Source of the DNA: Thermodesulfobacteriota bacterium
Lineage (GTDB): Bacteria; Desulfobacterota; Thermodesulfobacteria; Thermodesulfobacteriales; Thermodesulfatatoraceae
Reading direction: 5' to 3'
DNA: 6,976 nucleotides
Assembly (NCBI GenBank): GCA_013154385.1
Contig: JAADCO010000175.1
Span: 1 to 6,976 of the forward strand
Position 1 is the first letter of the stretch. Every line of letters begins with the position of its first letter. The notes beneath the pieces were generated by a model, which did not search any database, was not told the DNA's origin, and saw nothing but the letters and a program-made list of their open reading frames with translations. Made by a program: the position numbers and the translations under genes. Positions 1 to 5,117 of this stretch are shown here, in pieces.

Positions 1-956
1 GCGTTTGAAAGGCGCCCTTCGGTGGCCGTGAGGGCAAGCGTGGGGAACCGCGCGGCGCGGCGCACCGCCACCTCCTCGGCGGCAGAGAGCACGCGCGCCC
101 TGGCCGCCCGGACGTCCGGCCGGCGCAGGAGGAGCGTGGACGGAAGACCAGGCGGCGGTGGCGGGAGAGAGACCCTGCAGGAACCCTCAACCTCGAGGGG
201 ACGGGGATAGCGGCCGAGGAGAAGGGCCATCTCCTGGCGCGCGCGCAGGATGTCTTCTTCCAGACGGGGGACCATCTCCTCCAGAGAGGCCAGGAGACGC
301 TCCTCCTGCTCGAGTTCCGTGGCCGAAGCCAGCCCCTCTTCGTAGCGTTTCCGCAAAACGCGCAGATAAGCCCGCTCGGTGTCCAGCTCTTCCCTGGCGA
401 TCTCGAGCTCACAAGTAAGATAGCGCGCTTCGAGATAGCGGCTCACCAGCTCGGCGACCAGGCTCTGGGCGAGAGCCAGGCGGTCCTCTTCCGCCGCCAG
501 GACCCGGAGCCTTGCCGAACGCTCGGTGCGCGAGAGCTTCTTCCAGAGATCCACCTCGTAGGAAGCCGCAAGGCTTCCGGTAAAGCGCCCGGTGACGTAG
601 CCCCCTCCCCGGAAGTAAGGGGCCAGCACCACGACGCGCTGCTTGTCGCCGCTGAAGGAGAAGTCGAGCCGCGGGAACCGGGCGGCCCGCGCCACCCCGG
701 CCTGGGCGCGCAGCTCCTCCAGACGCCGCGCGGCCTCCTCGAGGTCGAGGTTCCTTTCGAGGAGCTCGTCTACCAGGGCCGAAAGCTTCGCGTCCCCCAG
801 GTGCTCCCACCAGCGGTCGGGAAAGGTGCCCTGCTCCTCCGGGCCGGCAAAGAGAAAGGAAGGCGGAGGGGCCGGCGGCTCGTGAAAGGCCGGGGGTTTC
901 GCGCTACAAGCGCCGAGAAAGAGGAGTGCCGCAAGGAGTATCCTTCGCAAGTTCAC
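1..956 (-). CDS. RND efflux outer-membrane lipoprotein (NodT/OprM type, TolC superfamily), 5' part only
   Basis: Outer-membrane channel of a tripartite efflux pump: a lipidated trimeric beta-barrel/alpha-barrel exit duct. The reading frame is open from 956 to the left edge (318 codons) and the remaining ~150 residues lie outside the window. Seen: hydrophobic signal (residues 5-16) ending in a lipobox LGAC with the lipidated Cys at 17; a Pro-rich linker (21-32); an OEP-type helical region (about 48-100, with FPDRWWEHLGD); a barrel-forming segment (about 100-140, ending EVDLWKKL); long helices at 141-250; then the second-repeat hallmark LLRRPDVRAARARVLSA at about 276-292 and ARFPTLALTA at 302-311, typical of NodT proteins. 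No ATG fits. GTG at 956 is the first candidate, but TTG at 950 (starting MRRILL) is better spaced from the GGTGGG at about 958-963. A terminator separates it from the cytochrome gene and it has its own -10 box. Adaptor and pump genes are not visible; they may lie to the left. Confidence 0.88.
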   Translation of the reverse strand, partial: MNLRRILLAALLFLGACSAKPPAFHEPPAPPPSFLFAGPEEQGTFPDRWWEHLGDAKLSALVDELLERNLDLEEAARRLEELRAQAGVARAARFPRLDFSFSGDKQRVVVLAPYFRGGGYVTGRFTGSLAASYEVDLWKKLSRTERSARLRVLAAEEDRLALAQSLVAELVSRYLEARYLTCELEIAREELDTERAYLRVLRKRYEEGLASATELEQEERLLASLEEMVPRLEEDILRARQEMALLLGRYPRPLEVEGSCRVSLPPPPPGLPSTLLLRRPDVRAARARVLSAAEEVAVRRAARFPTLALTATEGRLSN

Positions 957-981
957 GCCCACCAAAACTTAGTGGGAAAAC

Positions 982-987
982 ATTATA
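982..987 (-). promoter_or_regulatory. Probable -10 box for the efflux lipoprotein gene
   Basis: The minus strand reads a perfect TATAAT here, about 26 nt upstream of the GTG start. A transcript would begin near 975 and carry a leader of roughly 20 nt. The -35 region falls in the T-rich tail of the preceding terminator and has no good TTGACA match, so this is a -10-driven guess. Confidence 0.45.
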
Positions 988-1002
988 TTCCACGCTTCGA
1001 GG

Positions 1003-1039
1003 AAAAAAACACAAAAAGAGGGGGCCGTTTCCGGCCCCC
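1003..1039 (-). terminator. Intrinsic terminator after the cytochrome gene
   Basis: On the minus strand, 27 nt after the cytochrome stop, GGGGGCCG and CGGCCCCC form a perfect 8-bp GC stem (1020-1039) closed by a GAAA tetraloop. It is followed by TC, five T, GTG and seven T (1019-1003). This is a textbook rho-independent terminator. It separates the cytochrome transcript from the efflux gene. Confidence 0.92.
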
Positions 1040-1065
1040 GGGAAGGAGGGAGTAGGGAGGGGGGA

Positions 1066-1530
1066 TCAACAGCCTTCAATGGCTTTCTTTTTCTTGGGCT
1101 TTACGTGACACTCCTTGCACTTGGTAGGAGCCTTCTTGTTTTCGGCCTTGAGGCTCTTGTGGCAACCAAGGCAGTTGCTGTGAAAGAGCTTCTTGAAGGC
1201 CTTGCGGTCGAGGTCTCCGTGACAGGTCTTGCACTGAAAGGCGTTCTTGCCTTCCGCCGCAAGGGCCTCGACCTTCTCAAGCGTCATGGGCACCGGCTCG
1301 AGCTTTCCGTCCTTCTCCACCTTCTTCTGATGGTGGCAGGTGCCGCAATTGTACTGGAGATCCAGGATGTGCTTGGCGTGAGGGAAGTTTACGGTTCCCA
1401 TGCGCACCTTGTATTCCTTGACCACGGGAACGTTGATGACCTTCTCGTCTTTGTTCCCCTCCTCGGCCTTGAGGGCCGATACCCCACCCAGGAAGAGAAG
1501 CGCCATAATCAATGCCGTCCACTTCTTCAT
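1066..1530 (-). CDS. Periplasmic tetraheme cytochrome c3-type protein (class III cytochrome c)
   Basis: Exported multiheme electron carrier, 154 aa. Seen: Sec signal peptide (MKKW then a hydrophobic stretch, likely cleaved near 20-22); four CxxCH haem sites at residues 62-66 (CGTCH), 100-104 (CKTCH), 120-124 (CLGCH) and 138-142 (CKECH). The protein has exactly eight His: four in the haem motifs plus H51, H54, H67 and H117, which is the number needed for four bis-His haems. The H..H spacing (51/54) and the CxxCHH at haem 1 are the c3 signature. Unlike classical Desulfovibrio c3, all four sites are CxxCH rather than two CxxxxCH. The mature protein is very Lys-rich, as usual for c3, which docks on acidic partners such as hydrogenases or formate dehydrogenases. 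The last residue is a lone Cys (AIEGC). The ATG has a strong GAGGAGGTG ribosome site 6 nt upstream. It appears monocistronic, with a sigma-54-like promoter before it and a terminator after it. The specific redox partner cannot be told from this window. Confidence 0.92.
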   Translation of the reverse strand: MKKWTALIMALLFLGGVSALKAEEGNKDEKVINVPVVKEYKVRMGTVNFPHAKHILDLQYNCGTCHHQKKVEKDGKLEPVPMTLEKVEALAAEGKNAFQCKTCHGDLDRKAFKKLFHSNCLGCHKSLKAENKKAPTKCKECHVKPKKKKAIEGC

Positions 1531-1560
1531 CTCTCCACCTCCTCTTTTTTGGCTCTAAGA

Positions 1561-1578
1561 GATACAAACTCCGTGCCA
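1561..1578 (-). promoter_or_regulatory. Sigma-54 (-24/-12) promoter of the cytochrome gene
   Basis: The minus strand reads TGGCACG-GAGT-TTGTA against the sigma-54 consensus TGGCACG-N4-TTGCW. The whole -24 element and its spacing are exact; the only mismatch is T for C in the -12 GC. Predicted start is near 1553, giving a leader of about 23 nt that contains the GAGGAGGTG ribosome site. Possible activator half-sites lie 80-95 nt upstream of that start, the usual distance for enhancer-binding proteins. No sigma-70-type -10/-35 pair was seen in the interval. Confidence 0.7.
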
Positions 1579-1625
1579 AAAAAAATGGCCGAAAAAAGGG
1601 CTCCGTTTTGCCTTTTTCCGGCCAT
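1578..1625 (-). terminator. Intrinsic terminator after the amino-acid permease gene
   Basis: On the minus strand, 32 nt after the permease stop, an arm at 1625-1610 (ATGGCCGGAAAAAGGC) pairs with 1601-1585 (GCCCTTTTTTCGGCCAT) around an 8-nt loop. The stem is about 16 bp with one mismatch or bulge. It is followed by a run of eight T (1585-1578). The last T of this run is also the first base of the TGGCACG -24 element of the next promoter. Confidence 0.85.
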
Positions 1626-1629
1626 TCGA

Positions 1630-1656
1630 CGACAAATTTGTCGGTCAGCTCGACAA
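1630..1656. promoter_or_regulatory. Palindromic half-site cluster, putative activator/operator site
   Basis: Three copies of the same hexamer half-site lie in 27 bp: CGACAA (1630-1635), TTGTCG (1638-1643) and CGACAA (1651-1656). The first two form a perfect 14-bp palindrome, CGACAAATTTGTCG. The second and third form TTGTCG-N7-CGACAA. The palindrome centre lies about 84 bp and the second repeat about 94 bp upstream of the predicted sigma-54 start. This fits an upstream activating sequence for an NtrC-family activator, but the cognate regulator is unknown and is not encoded here. Confidence 0.5.
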
Positions 1657-1657
1657 T

Positions 1658-3274
1658 CTAACGGGACACATGAAGGGGCTTTGGCGTGTGCGGCTTGAGT
1701 TTTTCCTTCTCCTCCTCACACACGAAGGAGACCTTCAGGGGATGATGGGGGGCGAGCCCCGCGGCCTGGCGGATGCGTTCCTCACACGCCCGCGCCTCTT
1801 CTTCGGAGAGCTTTTCCTTCGTCACCACGGCCAGATGGAGCTTGTTGGCGGATTCCCGGTCGCCGCGGGCCAGCTCGTCGAGGAGATAGACCTCCACCTC
1901 CTTGAAGTGGAGCCTTATCGCCTCGAGTATCTTTCCGAGATACTCCTCGAAATGGTCGAGGAACTCCTCCTTTTCGCGCAGCCGCCAGTCAATGAAATCC
2001 GAAAGCCGCCTCTTGGTGACCAGGCGATAGATCAGCTCGAAGACGAAGGTGGCCACGATGACGATGAAGGAAGACTTGAGGGACTGGGGACTGGTCTTCA
2101 GGTTGTGGAAGACCAGGACCACCGCCGAGACCAGACAGGCTACGGCGCCGAGGGCCGCAAGCCCCCGGTTGGCGCGGGTCTTTCGGGCGAGCTTGAAGTT
2201 GGCCAGGTTGACCGCCCCGAAGACCAGGAGGAACCCCAGGCTTCCGGCCACGGAGATGTTTTCGAGGTCGAAGGAAAGGGCCGCCACCACGGTGAAGGCG
2301 GCGATGATGATCAGGCCCTCGTAGGCCCCGTGCCAGATCTTGCGCGCAAAGACCTTGGGCAGCTCCCCGTACTTGGCCACGAGATAGCTGATGCGCGCGG
2401 TGCCGTAGAGAGTGGCGTTGATGGCCGAAGCCGTGGAAAGGAGCGCGCCGATGCTGATGAGCACGAACCCGAACTCCCCGAGAAAGGGCTTGGCCGCCTC
2501 GGCCAGGACGTAGTCCTTGGCCTTGACCACCTCCTCGTAGTCCAGGTTGCCCACCGCCACCAGGGCCACCAGCACGTAGACGAAGATCACCAGGATGACC
2601 GCCGTGTAGAAGGCGCGCGGCAGGGTGCGCTCCGGGTCCTTTACGTCCTGGGCGGTGTTGGCGATGAGCTCAAAGCCTTCGTAGGCCAGAAAGATGATGA
2701 GGCCGCCGGTGAAGATGTGCAGGAAATGGGGATAGTGCTCCGGCGAAAGGCGGCTGAAATCCACGGTGATGAAGCCGAGGGCCGAGAAAAAGAGAAGGAT
2801 GAGGACCTTGAAGATGACCATCAGGTCCTCGGCCTTGCCCACGATGTAGGCCCCGAGGAGATTGAGAAAGGTAAAGAAGATGATCACCCCGGCGGTAAGG
2901 AGCTTCTTGACGAAGAGGTTTTCGACCCCCATGATGAGCACCGCGCCGTAGCTTCCGAAGGCGTAGGAGTAGAGCGAGAGCATGATGACGTAGCTCGCCA
3001 GCAAGAGGGTGTTCAACCAGGCGGGTATCACCCCCGTGCCGAAGGCGCGCACGATGAACTCGATGGTGCCGCCCTCACTGGGATAGCGCACGGAGAGCTT
3101 GGCGTAAGAATAGGCCGTGATCAGGGCGATGAGTCCGGCGATGAAGAAGGCTATCGGTGCCGCCCCGCGCGCCAGAAGAACCGTAAGCCCGAGGACGGCA
3201 AAGATTCCACCACCAATCATGCCTCCGACACCAATGGAGACCGCTTCCAAGTAACCGATCTTTTTCCCGCGCAT
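1658..3274 (-). CDS. APC-family amino-acid/polyamine permease with C-terminal soluble domain
   Basis: Inner-membrane secondary transporter of the APC superfamily, 538 aa; substrate not determinable. Seen: the TM1 hallmark GVGGMIGGGIF (residues 15-25), an unwound-helix Gly motif that binds the amino-acid backbone; the TM2-TM3 region with YAKLSVRYPSEGGT (57-70); the conserved FLAYEGFE...AQDVKDPERTLPRA stretch of TM6 and its following loop; and further hydrophobic segments to about residue 420. The last ~120 residues are soluble and charged. They begin with a coiled-coil-like helix (REKEEFLDHFEEYLGKI) and continue with EVEVYLLDELARGD (459-472) and ANKLHLAVV (476-484). This layout resembles an MNT-type nucleotidyltransferase core without its catalytic acids. 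A typical APC permease is about 430-500 aa, so this tail is an addition. The ATG is preceded by GGAGAGGAGG. It lies 66 nt downstream of the ion-permease gene on the same strand and ends in its own terminator. The C-terminal domain call is inference; the permease call is firm. Confidence 0.9.
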   Translation of the reverse strand: MRGKKIGYLEAVSIGVGGMIGGGIFAVLGLTVLLARGAAPIAFFIAGLIALITAYSYAKLSVRYPSEGGTIEFIVRAFGTGVIPAWLNTLLLASYVIMLSLYSYAFGSYGAVLIMGVENLFVKKLLTAGVIIFFTFLNLLGAYIVGKAEDLMVIFKVLILLFFSALGFITVDFSRLSPEHYPHFLHIFTGGLIIFLAYEGFELIANTAQDVKDPERTLPRAFYTAVILVIFVYVLVALVAVGNLDYEEVVKAKDYVLAEAAKPFLGEFGFVLISIGALLSTASAINATLYGTARISYLVAKYGELPKVFARKIWHGAYEGLIIIAAFTVVAALSFDLENISVAGSLGFLLVFGAVNLANFKLARKTRANRGLAALGAVACLVSAVVLVFHNLKTSPQSLKSSFIVIVATFVFELIYRLVTKRRLSDFIDWRLREKEEFLDHFEEYLGKILEAIRLHFKEVEVYLLDELARGDRESANKLHLAVVTKEKLSEEEARACEERIRQAAGLAPHHPLKVSFVCEEEKEKLKPHTPKPLHVSR

Positions 3275-3309
3275 TTCCTCCTCTCCAGCTCAGAACTTGT
3301 TGTAATTGA

Positions 3310-3325
3310 TTCGTGAATTCGTGAA
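3310..3325. repeat. Tandem 8-bp direct repeat between two transporter genes
   Basis: TTCGTGAA occurs twice head to tail (3310-3317 and 3318-3325) in the 66-bp gap between the ion-permease stop and the amino-acid permease start. It could be a regulator site or chance; no clear promoter was seen in the gap. Confidence 0.35.
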
Positions 3326-3340
3326 AGACACTAGGCAGCC

Positions 3341-4429
3341 TCACGGCCCGAGGCAAGGTGGAAGTTTGGCATTTACGAAAAAGTAAAGCCACATTCCCCA
3401 AGCAAAAAAGAGATAACTCCAAAAATGGAAAGTCAAAAGGAAACTTTTGTCTTCCTGAGATCTCGAATAAAAGCGATACGCAATGAGATTGGCCAGAGAG
3501 CCCGTGAGAGATCCAAATCCTCCTACATTTACCCCCCAAAGGAGGGCAGCCCAGCACCGTGTAAAATCCGAAAAAAGAAGAGCCGCGGGGACATTACTGA
3601 TAAACTGACTGGCAATTGCCGAACCTAAAAAGACAGCCGTGGGTTCTCCAAGATGAAACTGAAGCATGGCCATTAGGTTGTCGGTAAAACCGAAGAAAAA
3701 GAAAAACGTAAGGAGCAAAAAATAATCTACCCGTAAAATTGCGGGATCCCGGATAATACTGAGCACGATAATAAATGGTCCCAACCAAAAAGGAAAAACT
3801 CTCAACACCACCAAGAGAAACAGAACAAGAGCCAGCAAAAAGAACCAAACGGGACCTCTTACCGAAACCGGCGCCATCTTGGCCGGTCCTTCTCCCAAAA
3901 AGAAAAAAGCCGCAATGATTCCGAGAATTAGCGCGGTACCAGCACTGAAAGGAGCTATAGTGCGCAGAAACATCAATGGGTGCAGAGCGTAATGCCAGTA
4001 GATAAAAATGTTTTGTGGATTGCCAAACGGAGTAAGAGCTGAACCAGCATTGGCCGCCAGAACTAAAAAGATGACCAATAGCCTCTTTCTCTTCACCGGA
4101 AGATTAAGAGCTAGGGGAACCCCCACGAGAAGGGCTACATCGTTGGTTACCAACATGGAAAGGAAATAAACTGCCCAAAGGAGTTTGTATCCCGCCGCCC
4201 GTCCCCGACTCAACTTGGCCGCTAAAGCTGCAAAAAGGTTGTTTTTCTCAAGTCCTTTGATGAGCACGAAAAAACCAAAAAGCAAAAAAAGAACTTCGAA
4301 ATCATGGCGACTATAAAGAGGCAACCGTTTCAAATAAGCAGAAGTCGAAAGGACTCCCACAGCCGTAGCGGTAAGTAGCCATTCTCGCACGAGAAAGGCG
4401 CGGGTCTTCGTGCCGAAGTCGGGAAACAT
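3341..4429 (-). CDS. ArsB/NhaD-SLC13-like ion permease (IT superfamily, CitMHS-type)
   Basis: Polytopic inner-membrane transporter, 362 aa, of the ion-transporter superfamily that includes ArsB, NhaD and SLC13 carriers. Seen: about 10-11 hydrophobic segments; VTNDVALLVGVPLA (residues 94-107); the re-entrant-loop signature NAGSALTPFGNPQN (127-140); SQFISNVPAALL (274-285); and the second, pseudo-symmetric signature GVNVGGFGSLTGSLANLIA (299-317). The substrate (anion, arsenite, Na+/H+ or other) is not determinable. The frame extends up to an ATG at 4501, but that would overlap the divergent methyltransferase gene (start 4482) and add a poor N-terminus. The ATG at 4429, starting MFPDFGTK, with AAGG about 9-10 nt upstream, is preferred. 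Two sampled 60-nt stretches are about 40-42% GC, against about 70% in one line of the neighbouring methyltransferase gene. Base and codon use therefore differ strongly, suggesting recent acquisition. No ars regulator or reductase lies beside it. Confidence 0.83.
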   Translation of the reverse strand: MFPDFGTKTRAFLVREWLLTATAVGVLSTSAYLKRLPLYSRHDFEVLFLLFGFFVLIKGLEKNNLFAALAAKLSRGRAAGYKLLWAVYFLSMLVTNDVALLVGVPLALNLPVKRKRLLVIFLVLAANAGSALTPFGNPQNIFIYWHYALHPLMFLRTIAPFSAGTALILGIIAAFFFLGEGPAKMAPVSVRGPVWFFLLALVLFLLVVLRVFPFWLGPFIIVLSIIRDPAILRVDYFLLLTFFFFFGFTDNLMAMLQFHLGEPTAVFLGSAIASQFISNVPAALLFSDFTRCWAALLWGVNVGGFGSLTGSLANLIAYRFYSRSQEDKSFLLTFHFWSYLFFAWGMWLYFFVNAKLPPCLGP

Positions 4430-4430
4430 C

Positions 4431-4459
4431 CTGACACGACCTTTAGTAGGGCTTAAGAT
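4431..4459 (+). promoter_or_regulatory. Sigma-70-type promoter for the methyltransferase/toroid operon
   Basis: CTGACA at 4431-4436 (5/6 match to TTGACA) is followed after exactly 17 bp by TAAGAT at 4454-4459 (4/6 match to TATAAT, with the key first TA and last T kept). Transcription would start near 4466, 15 nt before the ATG at 4482. The -35 box sits 1 nt upstream of the divergent ion-permease start codon, so the two genes share a 52-bp control region. No convincing promoter was found for the minus direction. Confidence 0.55.
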
Positions 4460-4481
4460 AAGACTCAAGGGGAAAGAGCAC

Positions 4482-5117
4482 ATGAGACGCTTTCGCCGCA
4501 AGTACTACGACGTCTTCTCCCACTTCTACGACGCGATCATCGCCCTCCACAGCCGCGACCGGCGGGCCTATCTGCGCCGATTCCTGCTGAAGAAGGCCGG
4601 CGTGAAGGAGGACACGCGGCTCCTTGATCTCTGCACCGGAACAGGCGCGGTCCCCTTGGCCGCAGCGGAGATCATCTCCGAAAAGGGCCTCATCGTGGGC
4701 GTGGACTTCTCCTGCGGGATGCTCAAACAAGCCGTGCGCAAGGCCGGAGAGCGCAAACATCCGCGGCTCTTCTTCGTCCTGGCCGACGTGGGCGAGCTCC
4801 CCTTCCCGCGCGCGACATTTGAGGTGGTCACCTGCTCCCACGCCATGTACGAACTGGACCCCGAGACGCGAGACCGCGCGCTTGAGGAGGTGAAGCGGGT
4901 GCTTGCGCCCGGGGGATGCTTCGCCATGATGGAACACTGCGAGCCCAAGAACCCCTTTGTGCGGCTCCTCTACCGTTTGCGCCTGGCGAGCATGGGCTCT
5001 CCGGAAAACCGGGCCTTCGCCCGCGACGAGCGCCCGTTTCTCAAGAGGCATTTCCGGGAGGTAAAAAGGCTCCTTTCCCCCACCGGGGGATCGAAGCTCC
5101 TTTTGGCCTATGTCTGA
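4482..5117 (+). CDS. UbiE/MenG-like class I SAM-dependent methyltransferase
   Basis: Cytosolic methyltransferase, 211 aa, with a Rossmann fold using S-adenosylmethionine. Seen: the N-terminal YYDVFSHFYDAII (8-20), resembling the start of UbiE/MenG and phospholipid N-methyltransferases; motif I LLDLCTGTGA (47-56), with DLCTGTG replacing the usual D.G.G.G; the ribose-binding acidic D75 in VGVDFS; motif around ADVGELPFPRATFEVVT (101-117); and the post-motif helix EEVKRVLAPGGCF (135-147). Members closest to this pattern methylate demethylmenaquinone or ubiquinone precursors, but the superfamily is broad and the substrate is not proven. An in-frame ATG at 4410 was rejected because it reaches across the divergent promoter region; the ATG at 4482 has AAGGGG 9 nt upstream. 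It overlaps the next gene by 8 nt (ATGTCTGA), implying translational coupling with the prenyltransferase-repeat protein. Confidence 0.85.
   Translation: MRRFRRKYYDVFSHFYDAIIALHSRDRRAYLRRFLLKKAGVKEDTRLLDLCTGTGAVPLAAAEIISEKGLIVGVDFSCGMLKQAVRKAGERKHPRLFFVLADVGELPFPRATFEVVTCSHAMYELDPETRDRALEEVKRVLAPGGCFAMMEHCEPKNPFVRLLYRLRLASMGSPENRAFARDERPFLKRHFREVKRLLSPTGGSKLLLAYV

Noticed and set aside
261..275. Possible frameshift in the efflux gene at the five-G run
   Set aside because: A first reading with four bases seemed to break the frame, but counting the run as five bases (266-270) keeps VPRLEEDILRARQEM and the downstream NodT motif in one frame.
409..810. Minus-strand frame of 133 codons within the efflux gene
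   Set aside because: It is a different frame of the same strand as the lipoprotein gene, with Arg/Gly/Pro-rich junk; the lipobox-bearing frame is open throughout.
1670..3316. Long plus-strand open frame (548 codons) antisense to the amino-acid permease
   Set aside because: Its product is rich in E, G, D, R and H with no recognisable domain or membrane segments. It is what the complement of a GC-rich membrane-protein gene yields, and the minus-strand permease has clear family motifs.
3326..3362. Terminator after the ion-permease gene
   Set aside because: Only a 5-bp GCCTC/GAGGC stem is present and no T-run follows it, so an intrinsic terminator is not supported.
4430..4501. Upstream start for the ion permease at 4501
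   Set aside because: It would overlap the divergent methyltransferase start and promoter; the ATG at 4429 gives a more natural N-terminus.
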